Shown: positions 47,100-57,446 of the stretch, one piece after another | How the letters are laid out: each line of letters opens with the position of its first letter | Numbering within the stretch: the stretch's first letter is position 1 | Assembly: GCF_900497805.2 (NCBI RefSeq) | Contig: NW_020954562.1 | Coordinates: forward strand, 26,712,318-26,776,317 | DNA length: 64,000 bases | DNA from: Vombatus ursinus | Lineage: Eukaryota > Chordata > Mammalia > Diprotodontia > Vombatidae | Direction of reading: 5' to 3' | The notes under the pieces: generated by a model | Database searches by the model: none | Seen by the model: the letters and a program-made list of their open reading frames with translations, nothing else | Told to the model about the DNA's origin: nothing | Made by a program: the position numbers and the translations under genes

Positions 47100-47354
47100 T
47101 ATGTACTTACAGATTTTTATACTCCTTGAGGGCAAGAATTAACTGGCTTATTTATCTTTGTATCTCTCTCAGCTCTAGTACAATGGTTTGAACAAAACAG
47201 TTCCTTCATTATATGTTTTGATATTTCTGTGAACTCACTGATACAGCTACTCTCTCCAGCATTACAATCCATCAATGACTACCTATTTTACACAACTCTT
47301 TCACACATCCTCCCACAAATCCCCAATAGGGGTCCACCAAACTTGCTAAAATCA
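47100..47354 (+). repeat. Composite segment, copy 2
   Basis: Collinear with 42150-42443: AATTAACTGGCTTATTTATC, ACAATGGTTTGAACAAAACA and AGGGGTCCACCAAACTT, followed again by an antisense L2 end. Confidence 0.5.
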
Positions 47355-48025
47355 GTTACTCAATAAATATTTAAGTAGCTACTATGTTCCAGAAAGTGTG
47401 CTAAGTACTGGGGATACAAAAAGAGGCAAAAGATAGTGTCTGCCCTCAGAGAGCTCACAATCCAATCGGGGAGACAACAAGCAAACAAAGGAGTATAAAC
47501 AAGCTACAAACAGGATAAATAGAAAATAATTAAGAGAGGGATTACACCAGATTTAAGAAAGATTAGGAAAGACTTTCTGTAGAAAATGGGATTTTAGTTG
47601 AGACTTGAAGGAAGCCAGGGAAAGAAGAGGGAGATATGAAAGGCCAATAAGTTGTGATTAGATAAAAGGATTTTAGAATTCTTGAACATGGAAGTGGTAC
47701 ATATGTGGCTGATGGCAAGATTAAGGGTATGACCAACTTTGTGTGCGACTGAGGTAGGGTTGAAGAGTAGGTAATTCGAAGTGAGTAGGTTGAGGAACTG
47801 AGAGGTTAAGGTGTTTGAGGGTGAGTCACTGTATATATTAAAATGTCCTACTATGAGGGCAAGAGTTGAAGAGGAGAGAAAAATTGTAAACCAGTACCAA
47901 ATTCTTTGGGAAAGGAATGTCTGTAGACAACAGCTCCCAGGATTTTGATTGGGTGGTGAGCTGGATCTCAAAGGCCTCTTTTTAGATCTCCTGATATTGT
48001 AAGTATTCCCAGGGAACATAGTCAA
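47355..48025 (-). repeat. L2 with endonuclease remnant (antisense)
   Basis: It begins with the antisense L2 3' end (ACTCAATAAATATTTAAGTA, TGTGCTAAGTACTGGGGATA, CTCAGAGAGCTCACAATCC, GGGGAGACAACAAGC). The minus-strand frame at 47594-48025 then holds LIVGHFNIYSDSPSNTLTSQ and VAHKVGHTLNLAISHIC, the AP-endonuclease GDFN...GHTLDL region of an L2-type LINE with the GDFN aspartate now histidine. The copy has lost the reverse-transcriptase middle, so endonuclease and 3' end are joined. Confidence 0.75.
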
Positions 48026-48254
48026 TAAGTAATTCCTTATTCTGATTATATAACGAGACCTTCTCTTTCTTCAACCATACACCTCTTTAATTATCCTTTC
48101 CTCTTTTTCTTCTGCAGAGTTTTTCATTGATAACATGTTGAAAGCTATTCCTGCCCATCATGAATTTCCCCACATCCCTTTGGGCATTACAGAATTTTAA
48201 TACTTCAGAGATTATTGTAATCCATGACTTGCATATATACAGAATCACCTGATG

Positions 48255-49795
48255 AATCTTAAATTGCCAAATCTATTGGCCTCTTCTCAGTGGCCATCTT
48301 TCTGGACCTCTCTGCAGCATCTAACATGTTCTCCTTCTGGATATTCTCTCTTCTGGGGATTAATTTTGATACTGCTCTCTCCTCTTAACTATTTGACGTC
48401 TCTTCAGTTTCCTTTGCTCAATCTTCATCCATTTCTTGCTAAGTATGGTTGTCTCCCAAGCTGAGGTGTGCTGTACATGTTTAGCAACCAGCTTTTTGAA
48501 ATGTACAACACACTTTTAAGTTTAATCTGCATTAAATTAAATTTAAACATTTTCTCCATTTCCTCAATCACTTTTTTAGGTTTATAGAATGAACAAAACA
48601 ATAAATCTCTCTGCCAATTTCTAAGATGTAAATTATTAGACAAAATTTAATGATCAGGATATGAGATGGATCCAGCACAACTCTGCTCCCTATTCTTTTT
48701 TCTCTCTATTCTATCTCACTCAGTTATCTCCTCAGCTTCCATGGGTTCAACTATGACCTTTAAGCAGATAACTTCTAGTTCTATATATTTATCCTGAGTC
48801 TCTCTGCTGAGCCCCATTCCCATTCCCACCAATTACCGCTTAGACATTTTGAACTGGATGTCCCAAAGACATGTAAAACTCAACATGCCTCAAACAAAAT
48901 TCATTATCTTTCCCCCAATAGTTTCTTCTCTTTCAAATTTCCTTATTTCTGTTATGGGCACCAAAATCCTCCTTGTCATCTAGATTTGCAATATCAGTGT
49001 CATCTTTGACTACTCAACTCTTACTCACTAAATATAGCCAAATAATCAAATCTAATAATTTTTACCTCTACAACATCTTTCATACACATACCTTCTCCTC
49101 CATTCAAATAGCCACAACCCTCACCTCCATTCTGGATTATTGCCATCACCTTATGATTGGCCTCTCAATCTCAAATTTCTGCCCACTCTTAACTCCATGT
49201 AGACATCAAAGTGATTTTTCCTAAAGCATTGATTTGAATTTATTATCCCCCTCCACTGACTCCAACCAATGAAATCCAGTGGATCCTAATTACCTCTAAC
49301 ATCAAATAACAATTCTTTTTCTGTCACTTAAAGCTCATCACAACCTGTCCTTATTTTTCCAGATATTTTTCAATTATTTTTCCAGACTTCTTACACATTA
49401 TTCTCTTCCATGTTTGGCCACATTGGTCTACTTTTCTGTTCTTCACTCACAACAGTCCATTGTTTGACTCTGTGCCTTTGCCCTGGCTGTCCAGCATGCC
49501 TAGATTACTCTCCATCCTATTTCTGTCTCTTAAAATCCCCTGTTTCATTCAAGATTTAATGCAAATGCTACCTTTAGGCTTTTCCTGATCTCCTCAGCTG
49601 CTAGTGCTTTCTACTCTAAGGGTACCTTCCATAACTCTGCATCTTCTATGTAATTATGTTTATGTTATCTCCCCCCTTTAGAATATGAGTTACTTGAGGG
49701 AAGGGATTATTTTTGCCTTCTCTTTGCAACCCCAGCACTTAGCATAGTAGTTGGTATAAAATAAGTGCCTAACATTAAGTACTTTGATTGATTGA
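48255..49795 (+). repeat. L2 copy (sense), reverse transcriptase to 3' end
   Basis: 48260-48450 resembles the L2 RT region (GGCCTCTTCTCAGTGGCCAT, GACCTCTCTGCAGCATCTAA). It is broken by an unnamed repeat (48462-48655), then resumes with CCATGGGTTCAACTATGACC, GAACTGGATGTCCCAAAGAC, AAAACTCAACATGCCTCAAAC, TGATTTTTCCTAAAGCA, TGCCTTTGCCCTGGCTGTCC, GCTTTTCCTGATCTCCTCAG, GAGTTACTTGAGGGAAGGG and CAGCACTTAGCATAGTAG, and the GATTGATTGATT-type end. It lies tail-out opposite the antisense L2 before it. Confidence 0.85.
48462..48655 (+). repeat. Unnamed inverted-ended repeat, copy 2
   Basis: GGTGTGCTGTACATGTTTAG, CAACCAGCTTTTTGAAATG, TTTAAGTTTAATCTGCATT and AACATTTTCTCCATTTCC, inside the L2. Confidence 0.6.
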
Positions 49796-49933
49796 TTTTA
49801 AAAATCAGAGCCTAGATTCAAGAAGGTTGAGATCATTAATAACATTGGGAAATTTCCCAAATATAAAGCAGTCCATTCTCTTCATCCTATTCAGCATTAG
49901 GTTCAATTCATCATCCATTCTCAATGACTGCTC

Positions 49934-50108
49934 AAGATACATACTGTTATGGATAGAGCACCGGCCCTGAAGTCAGGAGGACCTGAGCTCATATCCAGCC
50001 TCAGACCAAACACTTGACACTTACTAGCTGTGTGACACTGGGCAAGTCACTTAACCCCAATTGCCTAAAAATAAAAAATAAAAATAAAAAAAAAGATACA
50101 TACTGTTA
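49934..50108 (+). mobile_element. Short tRNA-derived SINE with A-rich tail and target duplication
   Basis: The body at 49950-50092 starts within the head (TGGATAGAGCACCGGCCCTG), includes the CORE GCTGTGTGACACTGGGCAAG and ends TTAACCCCAATTGCC with AAATA units. AAGATACATACTGTTA flanks it exactly at 49934-49949 and 50093-50108. The A-rich tail and 16-bp duplication point to L1-driven insertion. The right copy of the duplication overlaps the first bases of the next LTR, so the SINE came after the LTR. Confidence 0.9.
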
Positions 50109-50530
50109 AAGAAAGGCCTCAGGCCCAAAAAGAGGGACCCTAAATGAACAGAGTCCAATCACAGATTATAAAATTGTTTATTGTTGAGAAGAAGAACTTG
50201 CAAAGGAAAGAAGCTTGCAAGGGAGCAGAGAGGGAGCAAGAGTTCTCAGCTACTCAAAGAAGAGTGGGAAAAAGGTGAACTAATATAGTTTCTAGAGACT
50301 TTCAGGCAGGAATCTCGGGTTAAGGAGAAAAGCTAACCATAGACACAATAAGCCAGGGAGCAGTATATTTAGAAAGTTCTGAGCAAGGTCTTGAGTCTGC
50401 AGCTGCTACTTAAGGTTGTCCTTGAGCTAGTCAAGGCTAGTTCTGTGGTTTCTGGCAGCTAAAGGCATTTCCAAATTCGTGTAGAGTTCACTCATAAAGG
50501 ATCACCGGTATATCCGCTTATGAGTTAACA
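50104..50530 (-). mobile_element. Probable solo LTR
   Basis: Candidate ends TGTTAA...TTAACA are perfect inverted copies. On the minus strand an AATAAA signal (CAACAATAAACAATT) is followed by a U5-like end rich in GGTCCC and GGGCCTGAGGCC. About 427 bp, with no internal coding part. No target duplication is clear, so the 5' boundary is less certain and the element is probably old. Confidence 0.5.
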
Positions 50531-50556
50531 CGGGTTATGGAACAAATCTTTGGGTT

Positions 50557-50564
50557 GTCTATGC
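50557..50564. repeat. hAT target-site duplication, left copy
   Basis: GTCTATGC, identical to 56711-56718. Eight bases is the hAT hallmark. Confidence 0.92.
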
Positions 50565-51307
50565 CAGTACTTCTTAAATTGTGGGTTGTGACCCCGTATG
50601 GGGTCAAGTAATTGAATGTGAGGGTTGCAAACAATTTGGCAACAGTAAAAGGTTTCTAAACATGCAATGACCAAAAATTAATTTGAAATCAAACACATAA
50701 TTTATCTGAGGTGTTTCTGGCAGTGCTTGCCTTTGTTTCATTGCACAGCTTTACTGTAGCCTTGGTTCTGAACAAACAACGTGCACACTTCGCACTGTGT
50801 ATGCTGTCATGCCATCCAACGCTAATGAATGCTGCCAGAAACACCTCGGCTCAGATTCAAGATTGTTGTATGCTATGAATGCAGTATTTTTTATTGTACA
50901 TACAATATTTTCTGCTCTTACAGAAACAATAGTTTAATTATGGAAAATAGAGACTTTTAATATTTTCCTACCATCATTTCTCAGCATGTAAGTATCAAAT
51001 TGGTATATCTTTGGATCATATTATGTTAGAATGTTTGATTTTAAAAATTGCTCTTATTTCCTTCTTTTACAGAAACTTCAGGGTTTAATTGCAGCAAGTA
51101 AAGACAAAAGCCCTCTAATAATATTTCTCCACCATAACTGCTGTATATGTATGTAAGTGTGAACATCAATTTTTAAAATTAAGCACAAATGTAACTTCAT
51201 AAGCTAAAAGCTAGTATTTATTTGAGAAATTATTAGCAATATTTACATATATTTTAGGACAAAAATATTTTTAGGTTATGGGCAAGTGGCTAAAAATCAG
51301 ATAGAAG

Positions 51308-51590
51308 AGCTAAAAAGAGTGATGACAATGCAGCAGAGTCTTTGCTACCAGCTTTTAGTGCACCTAAATTGATAAGAAAAAGAAAATATGTCAAATCATT
51401 TTTATAATATGGATTTACTTCTAATAATGATGATGGTGTGGAAAAACCTCTTTGCTCAATTTGTAATGAAGTTTTGGATGAGGAGAGCATGAAACCAGCC
51501 AAACTAAAATGACATCTTAATACCAAGAATGCAGCATACAACAATAAACCAGAGGAATATTTTGAAAGGCTTTTAAAATCTTCAAATAGA
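51308..51590 (+). pseudogene. hAT transposase, N-terminal BED-finger part
   Basis: The transposase would bind the element's ends in the nucleus and cut and paste it. The frame reads AKKSDDNAAESLLPAFSAPK, RKRKYVKSFL-stop-YGFTSN, then PLCSICNEVLDEESMKPAKL. This is a BED-type zinc finger with both cysteines (C-x-x-C) followed by K-stop-H-L-N-T-K-N; the last histidine appears lost. It is the same family as the transposase ancestors of the domesticated ZBED/FAM200-type host genes. Two in-frame stops lie at about 51410 and 51511. The frame continues EEYFERLLKSSN up to the half-L1 insertion. Confidence 0.8.
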
Positions 51591-52315
51591 TAGGGTGTGG
51601 AGCCAAGATGGCACAGAAAAGGCAGTGACTTGCCTGAGCTCTCCCCAAACCTTTCCAAATACCTTTAAATAATGCCATAAAACAATTCCTGGAGCAGCAG
51701 AACCCACAGAAGGATAGGGTGAAATAATTTTCCAGCCAAAGACAACTTAGAGGGTCAGCAGGAAAGGTCTTTTGCACCTGGGTGACTGTGGAGCCCAATC
51801 TGGCATAGGCTGTGGCAGCACAGACCAGTGGCCTTGGGAGCAGCCGAATCAGCAGCAGCAGCAACTGCTTCCAGAGCTCTCAGTCCAAAGACAGTAAGTG
51901 GGTCAAACTGGTCACACAGAGATTACAGGGGTCGCTTTACTAACACGGAGGCAGGACTCTGGTGCTTTGCTCATACTTGGATTCAGGTCCTAGTCCTGGG
52001 TGGCAGTCTCAGGGCTAGAAGGAGCACTAGCACACCAGAGCTCATGGTCCACAGTGGAGCAGGAACCTTCGTCACACTTACAGGTCAGAAAAGAGTGCTT
52101 GTGGTTGCTCACAGACCACAGCACAGGACAGGAGAATAATAAACACCTCTCCTTAGATCATAGCATCTTGGAAGAACCAAAAACTTACAGGTCTCTAGAA
52201 GTATTTCTAAAAATAGCTTCACAAAATTCCTGAAGCTTGGGAAAGTGTGCCCTGTACCCTAGAAGCAGAGCCCCACTTTAACAAACAGCTAAAAGTCAAG
52301 AAATAGGCTGGGAAA

Positions 52316-53442
52316 ATGAGCAAACAACAGAAAAAAAATCTAACCATAGAAAGTTGCGATGGTGACAAGGAAGATCAAAACACACGCTCAGAAGAAGATA
52401 ACAAAGTCAAAGCTCCTACATCCAAAACCTCCAAGAAAAATATGAATTGGTCTCAGGCCATGAAAGAACTCAATGAAAATCAAGTAAAAGAGGTAGAGGA
52501 AAAACTGGGAAGAGAAATGAGTGATGCAAGAAAATCATGAAAAACAAGTCAACAACTTGGTAAAAGAAACACACCAAAAAAATGTTGAAGAAAATAATAC
52601 CTTAAAAACCAGACTAGGCCAAATGGTAAAAGAAGTACAAAAAGCCAATGAGGAGAAGAGTGCCTTAAAAAGCAGAACTGGCTAAATGGAAAAAGAGGCA
52701 CAAAATTCACTGAAGAAAAAAACTCCTTAAGAAGTAGAATTGACCAAATGGAAAAGGAAGTACAAAAGCTCACTGAAGAAAATAATTCCTTAAAAATTAG
52801 AATTGAGCAAATAGAAGCTAATGACTTTGTGAGAAATCAAGAAACAATTTAACAAAACAAAAAGAGTGAAAAAATAGAAGACAATGTGAAATATCTCACT
52901 GGAAAAACAACTGACCTAAAAATAGATCCAGGAAAGACAATTTAAAAATGATTGGACCACCTGAAAGCCATGATCAAAAAGAGCCTAGACATCATCTTTC
53001 AAGAAATTATCAAGGAAAACTGCCCTGATATTCTAGAATAAGAGGGTAAAGTGGAAACTGAAAGAATCCACCAATCAACTCCTGAAGGAGATCCCCAAAT
53101 AAAAACTCCCAGGAACATTACAGCCAAATTCCAGAGCTCCCAGGTCAAGGAGAAAATCTTGGAAGCAGCCAGAAAGAAACAATTCAAGTATTGTAGAGCC
53201 ACAGTCAGAATAATACAAGACTTAGCAGCTTCTACATTAAAAGATTAGAGTGCTTGGAATATGATATTCCAGAGGGCAAAGTAGCTAGGATTACCACTGA
53301 GAATCCAGCAAAACTGAGTATGATCCTTCAGGGGAAAAAATGTATATTCAATGAAATAGAAGACTTTTAAGCATTCTTAATGAAAAGACCACAACTGAAT
53401 AGAAAATTTGATTTTGAAATACAAGACTCAAGAGAAGCATAA
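52316..53442 (+). pseudogene. Half-L1 ORF1 (RNA-binding chaperone), damaged
   Basis: Start at 52316: MSKQQKKNLTIESCDGDKED, then TSKTSKKNMNWSQAMKELNE, aligned with ORF1 of the other two L1s. The middle is a coiled coil with repeated 'EENNSLKIRIEQIE'-type units. An RRM-like piece follows near 52900-52970 (RKDNLKMIGPPESHD-like after a frame change). The C-terminal domain reads METERIHQSTPEGDPQIKTP and RKKQFKYCRATVRIIQDLAA. It ends D-S-R-E-A-stop at 53442, exactly where the outer L1 ORF1 ends, so the end is natural. At least two frame changes and some stops (for example after DARKS near 52537) break it. Confidence 0.78.
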
Positions 53443-54003
53443 AGAGGTAAACAGGAAAGGGAAATCATAAGGGACTTAATAAGTTTAAACTGTTTACATT
53501 CCTACATGGAAGATGATACTTGTAACTCATAAGAACTTTCTCATTATCATGGCATTTAGGAGTATATAGAGACAGAGGACACAAGTGTGACCTGAATATG
53601 AAAAGATGACATCTAAAAAAATAAAATTAAGCAATGAGAGAGGAATGTGCTGGGAGAAAGGGAAAGGGAGAGGTAGAATGGGGTAAATTATCTCACATAA
53701 AAGAGGCAAGAAAGTACAGTGGAGGGGAAGAGGGGGAAGGTGAAGAAGAAAAAATGAACCTTACTCCAATCTGAATTGGCTCAAAGAGGGAATAAAATAC
53801 ACATTCAATTGGGTATAGAATCTATCTTACACTACAGGAAAGTATGACAGGAAGGGAATAAGAGAAGGGGGGGAGGTGATAGAAGGGAGACCATATTGGG
53901 GGAGGGGTAGTCAGAAGCAAAACACTTTTGAGGAAGCACAGGGTGAAAGGAATGGGGGGGCAGGAATAGGATGGAGGGAAATACAGTTAGCAATAGTAAC
54001 TGC

Positions 54004-54660
54004 GGAAAAAATTTTGAAGCCAGTTTCTCTGATAAAGGCCTCATTTCTCAAACATAGAGAATTGAGTCAAATTTATAAAAATAAGAGCCATTCCACAATT
54101 GATAAGTGATCCAAAGATGTGAAGTTTTCAGATGAAGTAATCAAAGCTATCTATAGCCATATGAAAAAAAAATGTTGTAACTTACTACTGATTGGAGAAA
54201 TGCAAATTAAAACAATTCTGAAGTACTACCTCATATCTTTAGATTGGCTAATAGGACAGAAAAGGAAAATGACTAATGTTGGAGAGGATGCGTGAAAAAT
54301 GACACATTAAAGCAGTGTTGGAGTTGTGAATTGATTCAACCATTCTGTAGAGCAATTTGAAAATATGATCAAAGGGCTATAAAGCCATGCACACCCTTTG
54401 ACCTAGCAATACCATTTCTAGGTCTTTATCCCAAAAGAGATAAAAAACAAAAAGGAAGATGACCTATATGTACAAAAAATATTTATAGCAGCTCTTTTCT
54501 GGGAGCAAAGAATTGGAAATTAAGGGGATGCCTATCTATTGGGGAATAGTTGAACAAATTGTGGTATGTGATTATGATGGAATACTATTGTGTTATAAAT
54601 AAGAAATGATGGACAAAATGCTCTCAGAAAAACCTGGTAAGACTTACATGAGCTAATGCA
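54004..54660 (+). pseudogene. Half-L1: C-terminal remnant of ORF2
   Basis: Only the last part of L1 ORF2 remains: LIKASFLKHRELSQIYKNKS, then KAIYSHMKK and GEMQIKTILKYYLISL. It includes the downstream region that in L1 leads into the 3' UTR (GGAATACTATTGTGTTATAA near 54580). It carries no catalytic residues. Confidence 0.75.
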
Positions 54661-55059
54661 AAATGAAATGTACTGTGTACAAAGTAACGGCAATAATGTA
54701 AGATGATCAGCTGTGAATGACTTAGCTATTCTCAGCAATACAATGATCCAAGACAACTCTGAAGGATATATGATGAAAAATGCTCTCCATCCCCAGAGAA
54801 AGAACTGAAGGTGTCTGAATACAGATTGAAGCATGCTGTTTTTTTAAACTTTCTTTACTTTTCTTCAGTTTTTATGTTTTCTTTCACAATATGACTAATA
54901 TGGAAATATTTTGCATGTTTGTACATGTATAGCCTATATCGAATTCCTTGCTTTCTCAATGGGGGAGGGGAAGGAGAGAGAAGGGGAGACAATTTGGAAC
55001 TCAAAGTTTTAAAAATAATGTTTTGAGAAATTTGTTACTGTCAATGAATAGTATTTACT

Positions 55060-56541
55060 TGCATCTTAGGAAACTTCTTATTTAATTGCAAAAACTAAAC
55101 TGCTGCTATTAAAATGTCAAAAATAATTCATGGGAAAAAGTATGTGGGTAAAATTAGTAAAATTCTTTTATTGAATGATACTGTTTCCAAAAGAATTTCT
55201 GAAATTAGTAATGACCAATTCCAGCAGCTTATTGCCAGGCTTAAGGGCAGCCCAAAGTTTGCAATTCAGTTAAATGAAACAACTGGTATTTCTAACATAG
55301 TACAGTTGTTACTTTATGTAAGTTATGTTTATGAAGGAAGACTACCTGAGGAGTTATTGTTTTGCTATCCTTTGGAAGGGCACACATAAGGGGAAGATAT
55401 ATACCTTAAAGTTAATGAATTTTTCACAAATGAAGATTTATGTGGGAAAATTGCATTGGAGTCTGTACAGATGGTATTGGAGCAATGATGGGGACGAATG
55501 TTGAATTTGTTGAAAAATTAAAGCTGGTGGCAATGGACATATCACTTTTACTCACTGCATGATCCATGGGGAGGCACTTGGAGCCAAAAATCACCAGAGT
55601 TAGATGTGCTTCTCCATAACATCAAAATCATTAACTTTATTAAAAGCAGTGCCCTTAATAGTCATTTGTTTTCAAACCTTTGAAAAGACATGTACTCTGA
55701 TTACAAAAGCTTATTACTACATGCAGAAGTGAGGTGGCTCTCAAGTGGGTGAAGTTTAAACAGATTATTGAAATTGAAATGTGAAGTTGTTATATTTTTG
55801 ACTGAGCAGAAATCCGATTTTGTTAATTTTTTTCATAAGACTTAAGGCTTTCAAAACTGTCAGATATTTTCAAAAAACTATGGTTTAAACATGTTGCTTT
55901 AAGAAAAAACTGTAACATATTTATATTAAAAGATAAAATTGAAAGTTTTAATAAAAAAAGGAAATATATAGAAGAATAGGGTGGAAAATGGTTCTTTAGA
56001 AATGTTTACAACAGCAGATGATTTTATAATTGAAAATAACCTTCCTAAAGATTTAATTATAAGAGTTATAATTGATCATCTAAAGTGCCTGGAGACACAG
56101 TTTCAGAAATACTTCCCTTCAAATATTGACTCTAAAAAACTAAGTTGGGTTCATAAACCACATTCAATTGAAATAAAAAACATCAACCATCTGCCATTAA
56201 AAGTTCAAGAAGAATTTGCCGAGTTATCAAGCAACACAGGTTTAAAACTTGAGTTTCCTAAAAAATCACTAAATGAATTTTGGCTTGGGATTAGGACAGA
56301 TTTTCCAACAATTTCTGAAATGGCCCTAAACATACTTTTGCCATTTTGTACTCCATATTTATGTAAAAAAACATTCTCAACATTGACAATTGTAAAATCA
56401 AAATATCAATCAACTCTGAAAAATGTTGAAGATGCTCTACATCCTGCAGTATCAAATAATCCACCAAGATTTAATTCTTTATATAAAAATAAACAAGCAC
56501 ATAATCTCAATATGCAAATCTGCTCTTATCTTCAATAAATG
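55060..56541 (+). pseudogene. hAT transposase, catalytic core and C-terminal dimerisation part
   Basis: It resumes after the L1 with TSYLIAK. A good stretch at 55114-55389 follows: IHGKKYVGKISKILLLNDTV, then FAIQLNETTGISNIVQLLLY (the catalytic D of 'QLDEST' reads N) and PEELLFCYPLEGHT. After a stop come GEDIYLKVNEFFTNED, NFIKSSALNSHLFSNL and LLLHAEVRWLSSG. The last open frame (55981-56538, 185 codons) holds FWLGIRTDFPTISEMALNIL and LPFCTPYLCKKTFSTLTIVK, the hAT C-terminal dimerisation motif. Several stops and at least two frame changes are visible. The natural C-terminus is probably CSYLQ-stop at 56538. Confidence 0.85.
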
Positions 56542-56710
56542 GTAAAATTATATGTATACCAAAGAATTATTTTAAAATACATTTCTTTATGATTTATTAT
56601 GAGTAAATGTTTGATTTGTATACCTATTTTATATACCTATATACCTGGGATTGAGTAAAAATTTCTCAGGTGAAAAGGGCTCACGAGTGGAAAAAGTTTA
56701 AGAAGCCCTG

Positions 56711-56718
56711 GTCTATGC
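56711..56718. repeat. hAT target-site duplication, right copy
   Basis: GTCTATGC. Confidence 0.92.
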
Positions 56719-56819
56719 AACCATATATCACAATCTCTGTGTGTCTTTGTGAACATGTGTTCACAAAGTTTATCTTTTTGGGTTATTAAGGACCTCTTTA
56801 AGAGATTCTGCAGTATTTC

Positions 56820-57250
56820 AAGGTTTGATACAATTAAGTACAAAGTCATATGCAAAGAGAAGCATCTGGAGGACCTCCTCTTCTAAGGAATCCCTCTTCC
56901 ACTTTGATTTTACACTAGATATTTTCTACAACAGTGTCAAACACTTTTGTCAAGGATATGTCTACTTGTTCTTCGCCTCCTTTGAAGTTCATCTGAGATT
57001 GATAATCAGAGGTCAAAAAGCGAGTTATATTTAATGACTTTAATACATGCTTGGGAAAAATATTGTTGAAGGAGAGCCTTTAAGTTAGAGTTTCGCTTCA
57101 CTGAGTCAAATATTTTTGTGTAGTCAAGAAATGTGAACAGTAGGATTCTCTGTGCTTTTCAGTCAACTATGCTTTATAAAGATGTGATCTGGTTTTAGAA
57201 TATCATTTGCAAGAGCCTGTCTATTTTCTCTTCTCATACTTTCACCAAGG
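56820..57250 (-). pseudogene. RTE-type LINE reverse-transcriptase fragment (antisense)
   Basis: The minus strand reads FLDYTKIFDSVKRNSNLKAL, then ACIKVIKYNSLF, close to the RTE motif 'FIDYEKAFDSV...ALENQGIDQAYIKVIKN'. Further on are VFDTVVENI and a decayed 'LFADDLVL' (here C-I-stop/Y-D-F-V-L). RTE LINEs nick DNA with an AP endonuclease and copy their own and SINE RNAs. This is a short, dead copy with stops and shifts. Confidence 0.62.
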
Positions 57251-57254
57251 ATAC

Positions 57255-57387
57255 CATAATTGTAATCTATTCCATTAGATCATAAGCAGAGACTGACTTT
57301 TACCTTTCTTTGTATCCCAGTGCTTAGCATAGTGTTTGACACATAATAGGAGTTTGATACATAATAAATATTTGTTGATTAACTGAC
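57255..57387 (+). repeat. L2 3' end
   Basis: CCATTAGATCATAAGCAGAG, TTTGTATCCCAGTGCTTAGC, ATAGTGTTTGACACATAATAGG and AATAAATATTTGTTGATTAAC. Confidence 0.75.
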
Positions 57388-57446
57388 TAAAAAAAAGACA
57401 ACCAAGAAAATATCAGTGAACCATATGCTTAATTCCCATCTACAAT

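Larger units (their letters stand above)
51592..55055 (+). mobile_element. Half-L1 (ORF1 kept, ORF2 almost wholly lost), inserted in the hAT
   Basis: The L1-type 5' UTR starts GGAGCCAAGATGGC at about 51598. ORF1 spans 52316-53442, followed by the purine-rich spacer. Near 53995-54010 the sequence jumps from the start of ORF2 (AGCAATAGTAACTG) straight into its C-terminal end (AAAATTTTGAAGCCAG). About 3 kb of endonuclease and reverse transcriptase is missing. The 3' UTR matches the full-length L1s (TGTACATGTATAGCCTATATC). Total about 3.46 kb. Exact 3' edge and target duplication are not clear; a shared TTTTAAAA is only suggestive. The architecture is that of HAL1 elements. Confidence 0.82.
50565..56710 (+). 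mobile_element. hAT DNA transposon (Charlie-like) with both ends and target duplication
   Basis: The left end CAGTACTTCTTAAATTGTGG and the right end (reverse complement CAGGGCTTCTTAAACTTTTT) agree at 12 of the first 14 bases. Flanking 8-bp copies GTCTATGC are perfect. Removing the half-L1 insert leaves about 2.7 kb. It contains one transposase gene in plus orientation, broken by stops, frame changes and the insert. It resembles the opossum hAT families of the OposCharlie kind as I remember them; the exact family is not confirmed. Confidence 0.9.

Noticed and set aside
53990-54010. Splicing as the cause of the missing ORF2 in the half-L1
   Set aside because: The junction does not keep a convincing donor/acceptor pair when compared with the full-length L1; short A-rich homology makes deletion or template switching as likely.
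51592-55055. A clear target-site duplication for the half-L1
   Set aside because: Only TTTTAAAA is shared near both edges, which is too simple in AT-rich DNA.
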